Shown here: positions 42,963 through 51,040 of the stretch, in pieces
Numbering within the stretch: the first letter of the stretch is position 1
Layout: the number at the start of each line of letters is the position of its first letter
Assembly: GCA_009691415.1 (NCBI GenBank)
Contig: SICP01000008.1
Span: 1 to 53,052, forward strand
Direction: 5' to 3'
DNA length: 53,052 bases
Source: Candidatus Margulisiibacteriota bacterium
Lineage (GTDB): Bacteria > Margulisbacteria > Marinamargulisbacteria > SXXA01 > SICP01
Position numbers and translations under genes: made by a program
The notes under the pieces: model-generated
What the model saw: the letters and a program-made list of their open reading frames with translations, nothing else
Told to the model about the DNA's origin: nothing
Database searches by the model: none

Positions 42963-43694
42963 TTACGCCCTTTTCGTTATAATTTCGGTTGTTCCTGGTG
43001 GTGGGGAAGGAACCAAAGCTTTTACTCTGGAACTGACAGAAATTAATTCTTGGGAGGCATTGTATTTTTTCAATAACTTAGTCACCCCTAACAATGCATT
43101 TTCGCGAGAAAAAATTGCAATAACGGTAAGGAAAATCAATTGGACATCCAAAATAAAATTCTGGTGCTCAATGTAAAATATACCCAAAGCGCTTTTCCAT
43201 GGTCTAATTAACTGATTATATCCAATATCTGGATCAAGATGGTCTTTGAGGATTTCACCCTCATCAGAAAATACGATAGAAGAAAAATCTGTAATTCCTG
43301 GTTTTACAGTGAGTAGTTTTTGCTCTACAGATGTGTAGAGATCGGTCTCCCGTTTTACATTAGGTCTTGGTCCGACAAGGCTCATATCGCCCAGAAGCAC
43401 ATTCCAAAGCTGCGTAATTTCATCCAATTTGCATTTTCGAATAAATCTTCCGACGGCTGTAATACGTTGATCGTTTGAGGAGGTGGAATCCACGCCGCTT
43501 TTATCCGCATTCATGACCATAGATCTCAGTTTTACCATATAAAAGGTTGTATTGTTTTGCCCAACTCTTGGGGGAATATAGAAAGGGGAATGGTAGTCCT
43601 GAATCCAAACTAAGAATGTTACCACCAACAACAAGGGAGAAAAAGCGATGAGCCCTATTAATGCCAGTGAAATATCGAGTGTGCGCTTAAACAT
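42963..43694 (-). CDS. Monotopic phosphoglycosyl transferase (initiating sugar transferase)
   Basis: The 243-residue enzyme places the first sugar phosphate on undecaprenyl phosphate. It has the single N-terminal re-entrant hydrophobic segment with Ser-Pro (residues 10-31), FYMVKLRSM, the catalytic Asp91-Glu92 in KLDEITQLWNV and LVGPRP (106-111). It is the short PglC/WbaP-core type, although its C-terminus carries about 40 extra residues. The start overlaps the E1-beta stop by 8 bases. Confidence 0.9.
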   Translation of the reverse strand: MFKRTLDISLALIGLIAFSPLLLVVTFLVWIQDYHSPFYIPPRVGQNNTTFYMVKLRSMVMNADKSGVDSTSSNDQRITAVGRFIRKCKLDEITQLWNVLLGDMSLVGPRPNVKRETDLYTSVEQKLLTVKPGITDFSSIVFSDEGEILKDHLDPDIGYNQLIRPWKSALGIFYIEHQNFILDVQLIFLTVIAIFSRENALLGVTKLLKKYNASQELISVSSRVKALVPSPPPGTTEIITKRA

Positions 43695-44691
43695 GTACCT
43701 TACTCCCTATCATCTCTTTTACGGCGGAAATAATCTGTGACGGTTGTGTATAGTAGATCTCTTCTAAGACTTTACTTGTTGGAGCAGGAGCGTTGGTTAA
43801 TGTTAACCGCTTGGGAGACGCTTTCATGACGGCTAAGGGAACATGTTCCATAACCCCCGCAATAATTTCTCCAGCTAGACCACAACTTTGCCAACCGCCA
43901 TCAACCGCTAGAAGACGTCCTGTTTTTTGCACAGACTCAAGAATTACGTCCCAATGAATGGGATTAATAACACGTAAGTCTACGACTTCTACGGAAATAC
44001 CTTCTTCTTCTAATGTCTTTGCTGCATCCATAGCCAGTTTTGTTGAAAAACTTGCAGCAACGATTGTGATGTCATTCCCGTTTTTTAAAACGTGAGGCCC
44101 CACTTCGGAGAGGTTGAGAAGCTGTATTCCGGGATCTTCCTCTTCCCATTCATATAGCCATCTATCGTCAATATAAAGTACAGGATCATCACAAAGCACA
44201 CTTGCAATAAGGAGATCTCTGGCGTCCCTAGCTGTGGCAGGCATCACAACGCGTAACCCTGGCACATGTGCAAACCAGGCATGCAGTGCTTGCGAATGTT
44301 GTGCACCTTGCTCTCCGCCACGGTTTACGATGCCGCGAATAGTTACGGCTGGGTGCACTTGTCCACCAAACATGGATGACCATTTTGCAGCTTGTGACAC
44401 AATTTGATCGATGGCTAAAATCATAAAATCTACACGGGGATGAACCACAATTGGGCGATACCCACAAACAGATGCACCAATGGCAGCACCGGTTACGGCT
44501 ACTTCTGATACAGGGCTATCAATGACCCTTTCTACTCCAAATTTCTTATCTAAGTCTTTCATGGTAGACCCTACATACCAAGGACTCCAAAGGCCCTGTC
44601 CGAAAACAAATACTTCTTTATGATTTTCTAATAGGTATGTAAACGCTTGTAAAATGCCATCGGCGTAATTGAGTGTTTTATTATTTTGCAT
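43687..44691 (-). CDS. Thiamine-diphosphate dehydrogenase E1 beta-like subunit in the polysaccharide locus
   Basis: The 334-residue protein has the pyrimidine-binding and C-terminal domains of the E1 beta / transketolase-C group: ERVIDSPVSEVAVTGAAIGAS (with the conserved Glu), FGGQVHPAVTIRG, GEQGAQHSQALHAWFAHVPG, and ISVEVVDLRVINPIHWD. It overlaps the E1 alpha gene by 11 bases. No E2 or E3 gene is near, and the housekeeping complex is elsewhere (8984-14335). So I suspect a dedicated thiamine-dependent C2 transfer or decarboxylation in sugar or acyl biosynthesis. Substrate unknown. Confidence 0.82.
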   Translation of the reverse strand: MQNNKTLNYADGILQAFTYLLENHKEVFVFGQGLWSPWYVGSTMKDLDKKFGVERVIDSPVSEVAVTGAAIGASVCGYRPIVVHPRVDFMILAIDQIVSQAAKWSSMFGGQVHPAVTIRGIVNRGGEQGAQHSQALHAWFAHVPGLRVVMPATARDARDLLIASVLCDDPVLYIDDRWLYEWEEEDPGIQLLNLSEVGPHVLKNGNDITIVAASFSTKLAMDAAKTLEEEGISVEVVDLRVINPIHWDVILESVQKTGRLLAVDGGWQSCGLAGEIIAGVMEHVPLAVMKASPKRLTLTNAPAPTSKVLEEIYYTQPSQIISAVKEMIGSKVHV

Positions 44692-45724
44692 ATACGGTCT
44701 CTAAAATTGCAGATAGTTCTGGATAGGGTGCATTGAGCGCATTTTGCCATGCCTCCTTTATCTGACTATCCACTTCCTCCTGAATGTCAGTGTGTGTTTT
44801 TTCTGTAAGCATATTGGATTGTATTAATGCCAAAGCGAGACGTGAGAGGGGATCTCTTTTTCGCCAAACAGATAATTCGGCGCCGCGTTTAACACCTACA
44901 TCCGTATCTTCACTTGGTCCGACGTGCCCACGCCATCTGTAGGTGACGGCTTCAATAAAGAAGGGGCCTTTTCCTGCCCTGGCATGCTCTATAGCTCTTT
45001 GGGCCGTTTTACGAACGGTGACCACATCATTGCCATCAATGACGGCGTGTTCGATTAAATTTGCTTGTGCGAAACGAGCGGTTGTATTTGCAGGTTGTCT
45101 AAGCTCTATATGTAAGTGACTTGAAAACAAATTATTTTCACAGACAAAAATCACAGGCAACTTCATAACGGACGCTAGATTAAGGGATTCTTGAACAGCC
45201 CCTTCTTCAATCGCGCCATCACCAAAATAACTGACAGCCACTTCCCCTTTTTTCGACAATTTTGCGGCAAGTCCCGCACCGGTTGCGATGGGAACAGATC
45301 CTCCTACAATAGGCACTGAACCGTGAAATCCAATACTAGGATCAAACAGGTGCATGGACCCGCCCATTCCTTTAGAACAACCCGTCACTTTACCCAAAAC
45401 TTCGGCAAATAAAGAATCTAGCGTTCCGCCTAAGGCTAGAAAATGTGAATGAGATCGATGTGCGCCGAATACTTTATCATTTGGCGTAAGATAGGCAGAA
45501 ACACCTACCGCCGCGGCTTCTTGTCCAATTCCTAAATGACAAGGACATTTAATGGCACCGGAAATAATCTGTTCTGCAATTTTTTCTTCAGCTTTTCTGA
45601 TGACCCACATGATCCGGAGTTCATTTAATAAAATCTCTTTATTTTCCCCCACAATATTGATGGGTTCTTGATAACAAAGAGGGTCGGAGAGATTACCAAG
45701 TGATTCTATGAGATGCGTAGTCAT
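44681..45724 (-). CDS. Thiamine-diphosphate dehydrogenase E1 alpha-like subunit in the polysaccharide locus
   Basis: The 347-residue protein shows IKCPCHLGIGQEAAAVGVSA, FGAHRSHSHFLALGG, the cofactor motif GDGAIEEGAVQESLNLA ending in ENN, and RWRGHVGPSEDTD, all typical of E1 alpha subunits of 2-oxoacid dehydrogenases. The Ser-containing phosphorylation loop of mitochondrial enzymes is not a concern here. It begins directly after the DegT stop (no gap) and runs into the beta gene, so the three are one unit. Paired E1 alpha/beta proteins without an E2 are known to add two-carbon branches in sugar antibiotics such as avilamycin, which is a possible model. Confidence 0.83.
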   Translation of the reverse strand: MTTHLIESLGNLSDPLCYQEPINIVGENKEILLNELRIMWVIRKAEEKIAEQIISGAIKCPCHLGIGQEAAAVGVSAYLTPNDKVFGAHRSHSHFLALGGTLDSLFAEVLGKVTGCSKGMGGSMHLFDPSIGFHGSVPIVGGSVPIATGAGLAAKLSKKGEVAVSYFGDGAIEEGAVQESLNLASVMKLPVIFVCENNLFSSHLHIELRQPANTTARFAQANLIEHAVIDGNDVVTVRKTAQRAIEHARAGKGPFFIEAVTYRWRGHVGPSEDTDVGVKRGAELSVWRKRDPLSRLALALIQSNMLTEKTHTDIQEEVDSQIKEAWQNALNAPYPELSAILETVYAK

Positions 45725-46852
45725 CTAGCGTTTATAGAATGTGCGTATTTTATCGCACACGTACTCAACATCTTCGTTGGTTAATGTTGGATAAATAGGA
45801 AGTAAAAGGCTACGGCTAATCATGTTTTCCGAATAAGGAAGATTTCCCTCAATTTTGAGATCTCTAAATTGATGTACTAACGTTCCTGCCCACTGCACAA
45901 TAGTACCAATGCCATTTTCTTTGAGATAGGCCTGTAATTCATTTCTACGGTCGGCTTCAATTTCATAATTCTGAAAAATATCCCGTCTATCTTTTTCATC
46001 TTGTGTTGAAATAGGAAGCAACAGTTCGGACAAAGAAGATAATTTCTGATGGTATAAGTCTGCAATTTCACGACGTCTTTTGACGATGTCGTTATACTGA
46101 CCTAAACGAAAATCGAGTATCGCCGCCTGCAAATTATCTAAGCGCGAATTATAGCCCCACGTGACAACTAGCCCATCTGCATTTCTACCATGATCGCGCA
46201 ACAACATCATCTGCTCATACATTTCATCATCGTTAGTTAAGATTGCGCCGCCATCACCAAAACATCCCAGTGTTTTTGCGGGGTAGAAACTAATCGTTCC
46301 GGCCTTTCCGAAGCTCCCTACGTGAGCCCCTTTAAATGTGGCACCAAGTGCTTGAGCGGCATCTTCGACAATAACGAGATTGTGTTTTTTTGCAATTTTT
46401 ACCAGCGCTTCCATGTCGCAACTACGTCCATTGAGCTGTGTAGGCAGAATAGCCTTGGTCTTAGACGTAATTTTAGCTTCTACTTGGTTGACATCCATCA
46501 TGTGATCGCGTGCGCAATCAATGGCGATAGGAATGGCTCCTGCAAAATGAATCGCTGCGGCGGTAGCAACATAGGTATGGGTACAAAAAATGACTTCATC
46601 ACCAGGCATAACACCCGCTGCACGCAAAGCAATCACAATAGCATCCGTTCCATTAGCTACACCGATTGCATATTTCATACCGCAGTATTTCGCAAGATTG
46701 GTTTCAAATTCTACGAGGTCTTTCTGAAGTATATAAGCACCGCGATTGGCGATGTCTAAAAAAATATTAGTTAGTTCTTCTGCGTCTTGTTTGAAGATTG
46801 CAGGGTAATTAAAAAATGGGACCGTTTTCTGTTCTACTTTTGTTGTATTAAT
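45725..46852 (-). CDS. DegT/DnrJ/EryC1 aminotransferase with a non-canonical start
   Basis: The PLP enzyme aminates a keto-sugar. The frame has VANGTDAIVIALRAAG, PTQLNGRSCDM, EDAAQALGATFKG and the PLP-binding Lys in FYPAKTLGCFGDGG. The first ATG, at 46678, lies inside the family's conserved core. Upstream the frame stays open and encodes the expected N-terminus: VPFFNYPAIFKQDAEEL, then RGAYILQKDLVEFE. Between the upstream stop (46889-46891) and that ATG there is no ATG, GTG or TTG. I place the start at ATT 46852, six bases after AAGGGG, giving 375 residues. It heads the operon down to wzz copy 2. Confidence 0.82.
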   Translation of the reverse strand: MNTTKVEQKTVPFFNYPAIFKQDAEELTNIFLDIANRGAYILQKDLVEFETNLAKYCGMKYAIGVANGTDAIVIALRAAGVMPGDEVIFCTHTYVATAAAIHFAGAIPIAIDCARDHMMDVNQVEAKITSKTKAILPTQLNGRSCDMEALVKIAKKHNLVIVEDAAQALGATFKGAHVGSFGKAGTISFYPAKTLGCFGDGGAILTNDDEMYEQMMLLRDHGRNADGLVVTWGYNSRLDNLQAAILDFRLGQYNDIVKRRREIADLYHQKLSSLSELLLPISTQDEKDRRDIFQNYEIEADRRNELQAYLKENGIGTIVQWAGTLVHQFRDLKIEGNLPYSENMISRSLLLPIYPTLTNEDVEYVCDKIRTFYKR

Positions 46853-47002
46853 GGGACACCCCTTGTGATTTGTGATGTTAGTTGCTTGCTAAAAGATAGC
46901 AATGTTATTAAAGAATTCCAAAGGGTTTATAAAAAAATTTTCCTAATTATTTTTTTCTGTGTATTATATACGAGTTTTATCAATTTTATAAGAGGATCGT
47001 GC
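46853..47002. promoter_or_regulatory. Divergent intergenic region, DegT / wbpB-wbpD
   Basis: This AT-rich gap of 150 bases must carry the promoters of two divergent operons. AGAGGA before the plus-strand ATG is a good ribosome binding site. A TATTATATAC stretch about 30 bases upstream of the plus-strand ATG could hold a -10 element, but no clear -35 partner is seen. On the minus strand the AAGGGGTG near 46859-46866 is the only candidate ribosome site for the DegT gene. Confidence 0.35.
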
Positions 47003-48580
47003 ATGAAGATTTGTGTAGTTGGGGCAGGTAGATGGGGAAGAAACCATATTAAGGCCTTGCATGAAATGGGGCTATTAGGCGGAGTCGTAGAATCTTTTCC
47101 CGCAGCTCAGGATATCATTAGATCACTTTACCCAAATACCCCCCTGTTCTCTACTCTAGAAGAGTCTGGAGCACTTGATTTTCCGGCCTATACTATTGCA
47201 GTGCCTGCTGAAGTTCATTACAAAGTGGCTAAGTCCCTTCTGGAAAACGGGAAGCATGTTTTAGTTGAAAAACCCATTACGCTTAATTCTGATGATGCTA
47301 AGGATTTAGTTCGTTTAGCCTCATCTAAAAACCTGATTCTTATGACAGGTCATTTATTACTTTTTCATCCAGCTATTCGTCAAATTAAAACGTTTATTGA
47401 AAACGGTGAGATTGGAAAACTACAATATATATATAGTAATCGCCTGAATCTAGGTACAGTTCGTAAAGAAGAGAATAGCCTGTGGAGTTTTGCCCCACAC
47501 GATATTTCAATTTTCCAATATTTTGTAGGTCAAAAACCAACCCAAGTTCGTTCGACAGGGGGCGCATTTTTGCAACCTCATATCCATGACACAACTATTA
47601 CCACTTTGCAGTACCCGTCTAATATCGTCGGCCATATCTTTGTTAGCTGGCTACATCCATTTAAGGAGCATAGGCTTGTTGTCATTGGCTCTAAGGGGAT
47701 GTTGTCATTTGAAGATTCCAGCGAGGATAAAGCCTTGCTTCTATATAAAAAAGGCATCGATTGGGTTGAAGGCGAACCTATCAAAAGAGATGGTCCTTCA
47801 GAACGTATTTCTTATCCAAATTCTGCACCGTTGACAACTGAAATGCAACATTTTGTTGATTGTATATTAGGAAAAGAAACAAATAATTTAATTAGTGGTG
47901 AACAGGGTGCCGAAGTCCTAGAGATTCTTGAGACGGCTGAACATGATTTGCATAGACGCTCTGCAGAACCCTCTAAACGGGAAGGGGTTTTTGTTCATGA
48001 AACGGCATTCGTAGATCCTGCCGCTGTAATTGGCGAAGGTACTAAAATTTGGAATTTCTCTAATATTCAAAAAAATGCAGACATCGGCAAAAAATGTATC
48101 TTGGGACAAAACGTCAATATTGGAACCAATGTTAAGATTGGACATTCTTGCAAAATTCAAAACAATGTCTCTGTTTATGAGGGTGTAGAGCTAGGGGATT
48201 ATGTTTTTTGTGGACCTTCCATGGTCTTTACCAACATTATGATTCCTCGCAGCAAATACCCACAAGCTAGTTCTAAGTTTTATCTTAAGACTACTGTTAA
48301 AGAAGGCGCCAGTATTGGAGCCAACGCGACTATTGTATGTGGCACCACATTAGGACGTTTTTGTTTGATCGGAGCGGGTACAGTCGTCACGAAAGATGTT
48401 CCTGACTTTGCTATTGTAGTTGGAAATCCTGGAAAGGTTATTGGCTGGATTTCTGAAGCCGGAACGCACCTAAAATTTGATGCCACAGATCGTTTCTTTT
48501 GCGAAAAAAGTCAAAAATATTATGTACTATCTCAAAATCATGTCCAAGAAATAGAAGGAGTTTTAACATGCAAACATTAA
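47003..48580 (+). CDS. Fused UDP-GlcNAcA 3-dehydrogenase (WbpB/WlbA) and N-acetyltransferase (WbpD/WlbB)
   Basis: Residues 1-318 form a Gfo/Idh/MocA oxidoreductase: VVGAGRWGRNHIKAL (about 5-19), VEKPITLNSDDAK with the catalytic-type Lys90, GHLLLFHPAIRQIK and APHDISIFQYF. Residues 329-525 form a hexapeptide-repeat acetyltransferase: NADIGKKCILGQNVNIG, NNVSVYEGVELGDYVFCGP and GAGTVVTKDVPDFAIVVGNP. These are steps two and four in the route to UDP-GlcNAc(3NAc)A. They are usually separate genes (wbpB, wbpD), but here they are one 525-residue chain. The start is ATG 47003 after AGAGGA; the longer frame has no homology. It overlaps the wbpE-like gene by 13 bases. Confidence 0.88.
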   Translation: MKICVVGAGRWGRNHIKALHEMGLLGGVVESFPAAQDIIRSLYPNTPLFSTLEESGALDFPAYTIAVPAEVHYKVAKSLLENGKHVLVEKPITLNSDDAKDLVRLASSKNLILMTGHLLLFHPAIRQIKTFIENGEIGKLQYIYSNRLNLGTVRKEENSLWSFAPHDISIFQYFVGQKPTQVRSTGGAFLQPHIHDTTITTLQYPSNIVGHIFVSWLHPFKEHRLVVIGSKGMLSFEDSSEDKALLLYKKGIDWVEGEPIKRDGPSERISYPNSAPLTTEMQHFVDCILGKETNNLISGEQGAEVLEILETAEHDLHRRSAEPSKREGVFVHETAFVDPAAVIGEGTKIWNFSNIQKNADIGKKCILGQNVNIGTNVKIGHSCKIQNNVSVYEGVELGDYVFCGPSMVFTNIMIPRSKYPQASSKFYLKTTVKEGASIGANATIVCGTTLGRFCLIGAGTVVTKDVPDFAIVVGNPGKVIGWISEAGTHLKFDATDRFFCEKSQKYYVLSQNHVQEIEGVLTCKH

Positions 48581-49680
48581 TTAAATCTGTTCCCTTACTT
48601 GATCTACACAGAGAATATGCGCCGATTCGAACAGAGGTTTTAAAAGCGATCGAAGAAGTTGTTGATTCTACACAATTTATTATGGGTCCTAAAATTACCG
48701 AATTAGAAAAAAAGATTGCCACATATTGCGATGCAAAACGCGCGGTTGGTGTATCCTCCGGAACTGACGCATTGGTCATTGCATTGATGGCTCTTGAGAT
48801 TGGTCAAGACGACGAAGTCATTACAACACCCTTTACGTTTTTTGCGACTGCGGGCAGTATTGCGCGTGTGGGTGCTAAGGCTGTATTTGTTGATATTGAT
48901 CCGCTGACATACAACATTGATCCAGCAAAAATTGAAGCCGCTATCACGCCTAAAACAAAGGCGATTATGCCAGTCCATTTATTTGGACAAATGGCGGACA
49001 TGGATCCGATTATGGATATTGCCAAACGTCACAATTTATTTGTTATTGAAGATGCTGCGCAAGCCATTGGATCTACTTACAAAGGCAAAAAGGCTGGATC
49101 GGTTGGAACAATTGGTTGCTTTTCATTTTTTCCGAGCAAAAATTTGGGATGTTGTGGAGATGGTGGGATTGTCACGACTAATGACGAAGCGCTTGCTGAT
49201 AAATTAGAAATTTTGCGTGTTCATGGATCCAAACCCAAATATTACCATCATTTAATTGGCGGCAATTTCCGGCTAGATCCATTGCAAGCAGCGGTGCTCT
49301 TGGTGAAACTTCCTTTCCTGGAAGGTCATCATGCGGTGCGTCGCCAAAATGCAGCCTTTTTTGATGCCTCCTTCAAAGGTATTTTAGACACGCCTTATGT
49401 CCAAGAGGGAAATGGCATGATTTATAATCAATACACATTGCGACTTAAAAATCGTGTGGCGATGATTAATGCCTTAGATGCTAAAAATATTGGTCACTCT
49501 ATTTATTATCCTGTACCACTTCATATGCAATCATGCTTTGAGCACTGGGGATATAAAGCGGGTGATTTTCCTGAATCCGAAAAAGCGGCAACCGAAGTGT
49601 TATCTATCCCAATTTTTTCGGGGTTAACACAAGAAGAATTGGAAACCGTTGTCCGCGTCATTACAAATCATAAAAACTAA
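48568..49680 (+). CDS. wbpE: UDP-3-keto-GlcNAcA aminotransferase, WbpE/WlbC-like (DegT family)
   Basis: The PLP enzyme transfers the amine of glutamate to the 3-keto sugar made by WbpB. The 370-residue protein opens with SVPLLDLHREYAPIRTEV. It then has VGVSSGTDALVIALMAL, PVHLFGQMADMDPI, EDAAQAIGSTYKGKKAG and the PLP Lys in FFPSKNLGCCGDGG, and shows the family's GGNFRLDPLQAAVL near residue 230. The start is ATG 48568, behind AAGGAG (48555-48560), within the end of the upstream gene. Its place straight after wbpB-wbpD supports the WbpE role. Confidence 0.9.
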   Translation: MQTLIKSVPLLDLHREYAPIRTEVLKAIEEVVDSTQFIMGPKITELEKKIATYCDAKRAVGVSSGTDALVIALMALEIGQDDEVITTPFTFFATAGSIARVGAKAVFVDIDPLTYNIDPAKIEAAITPKTKAIMPVHLFGQMADMDPIMDIAKRHNLFVIEDAAQAIGSTYKGKKAGSVGTIGCFSFFPSKNLGCCGDGGIVTTNDEALADKLEILRVHGSKPKYYHHLIGGNFRLDPLQAAVLLVKLPFLEGHHAVRRQNAAFFDASFKGILDTPYVQEGNGMIYNQYTLRLKNRVAMINALDAKNIGHSIYYPVPLHMQSCFEHWGYKAGDFPESEKAATEVLSIPIFSGLTQEELETVVRVITNHKN

Positions 49681-49690
49681 AGAGTTACTC

Positions 49691-49863
49691 ATGAATTTTT
49701 CAACATACGAACTTTCTTTAATCATTGTGCGGATAAAACCCAATCGTTCCACTGAAATCCAGGAAACTATTTAGATGCAAAACCCTATAGCATTCTCAGA
49801 GCTTCCGGTGTAGATGTTGTGAAGACTGACTATATCGGACAGATTGCTTGGCATAAAAGTTAA
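49691..49863 (+). pseudogene. Probable remnant of a decayed gene
   Basis: The 187 bases between wbpE and the convergent oxidase hold no intact gene. One frame from 49774 reads DAKPYSILRASGVDVVKTDY and ends GQIAWHKS at a TAA (49861-49863), which looks protein-like. It is cut by a TGA at 49753-49755 upstream. A second frame from ATG 49691 gives only 27 codons. I suspect the C-terminal relic of a gene lost by point mutations or deletion; I cannot name the family. Confidence 0.3.
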
Positions 49864-49867
49864 ATTT

Positions 49868-51040
49868 CTATTTAATCAACGCCCCCACCCGCTCTACTAT
49901 TCGATCGGCAAACGGAAATGCACAGGTGAATGCTGGCGAAACGGCATTTAAAATATGCAACGATTTTGCGTCGCCTTCCATTACAAAATCCATTTCTAGT
50001 GTGTGGGTTTCGATATTCATGAGTTGTGCCCGGATACCTGGCTTGCCCCAACGGGTATATTGGCTTGGGTGTATGCCTTCTAAAAGTTCTGCAGCCTGAG
50101 AAACAAGATGGGGGCGATAATATTTCTTGAGTTCTTCGATGGCTAGAGAACGGAAATCGAAGCCGCCTCGAAAGAGTAAGCCGAGTTGTCTCTGTCCAAT
50201 TTCCATGAGTTCGTTAAATTTAAAATTATCGAGGCCTTGATATTGTTCGCGCCAAAGACAAGGAATGGCGGTCGGTCCGATTTTGAGATGGTTGTCTGTG
50301 GTAAGCGTGAAGTGAACACCTAAGAAGGGGTTTTTGATGTTGGGGACAGGATAGATATGGGTGTTGATGGCACCTGCTGGTTCGTCAGAATAGAGATAAA
50401 GGCCTTTGAAGGGGAGAATTCTATAGAATTTTGAAAAGCCAAAGTCTTGTGCGATTTTGTCGGCATAGAGTCCAGCCGAATTGATTGTATAAGCTGCGTC
50501 ATACTGCTTGTAACCTAGGCTGTTGTAATGAATTTCAACGCCTAAATCTGTTGCTTTTTGGGCGATAATAGAGAGAACGTGAGTGGGATCAACAGAGGCC
50601 GTTGTGGGTGACCATAGCGCAGATTCAAAAGTCTTGACGCGGGGTTCGATTTTTTTAGCATCGGTGGCTGAGATCAGTTCTAACGGAACACCGTTTGCAT
50701 CGCCTCTTTCTTTTAAGAGATTGAGGGTATTTTTTTCGTCTTCGTTTCGTGCAACAACCAGTTTTCCGCAGCAGTTCATTGGGATATTGTTTTCTTCGCA
50801 GAAGGCTTTCATGGCGATGTTTCCGGCGCGTGTCATTTTGGCTTTTAGACTATCCGGTGAATAGTAAAATCCGGCATGGATGACACCGCTATTTCGACCA
50901 CTCGCGTGGCAGCCTAGCTTTGGCTCTTTTTCTAAGATAATAATTTTAGCGTCGGGATATGTTTTTTTTAATGATAGCGCCGTGGTAATACCCACGATAC
51001 CCGCACCGATAATTAAAAAATCGGTTACTTGTTGTGCCAT
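49868..51040 (-). CDS. lhgO: L-2-hydroxyglutarate oxidase (LhgO-like FAD enzyme)
   Basis: LhgO oxidises L-2-hydroxyglutarate to 2-oxoglutarate and passes electrons to the quinone pool. The 390-residue FAD protein has IIGAGIVGITTALSLKK (about 9-25), LGCHASGRNSGVIHAGFYY (about 42-60) with the His seen in this family, NSAGLYADKIAQ, and the C-terminal GKPGIRAQLMN and NAVSPAFTCAFPFADRIVE. WbpB/WlbA-type dehydrogenases recycle NAD+ by reducing 2-oxoglutarate to L-2-hydroxyglutarate, so an oxidase next to them makes metabolic sense. Its 5' end overlaps the galE 3' end by 16 bases. Confidence 0.88.
   Translation of the reverse strand: MAQQVTDFLIIGAGIVGITTALSLKKTYPDAKIIILEKEPKLGCHASGRNSGVIHAGFYYSPDSLKAKMTRAGNIAMKAFCEENNIPMNCCGKLVVARNEDEKNTLNLLKERGDANGVPLELISATDAKKIEPRVKTFESALWSPTTASVDPTHVLSIIAQKATDLGVEIHYNSLGYKQYDAAYTINSAGLYADKIAQDFGFSKFYRILPFKGLYLYSDEPAGAINTHIYPVPNIKNPFLGVHFTLTTDNHLKIGPTAIPCLWREQYQGLDNFKFNELMEIGQRQLGLLFRGGFDFRSLAIEELKKYYRPHLVSQAAELLEGIHPSQYTRWGKPGIRAQLMNIETHTLEMDFVMEGDAKSLHILNAVSPAFTCAFPFADRIVERVGALIK

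Noticed and set aside
43687-45724. Housekeeping pyruvate dehydrogenase E1
   Set aside because: No E2/E3 in the operon and all neighbours make polysaccharide. It is kept as a finding with that alternative stated.
46787-47002. N-terminal extension of the WbpB-WbpD protein by 72 residues
   Set aside because: The extension has no family similarity and overlaps the coding start of the divergent DegT gene. ATG 47003 has a good ribosome binding site and begins the Rossmann fold directly.
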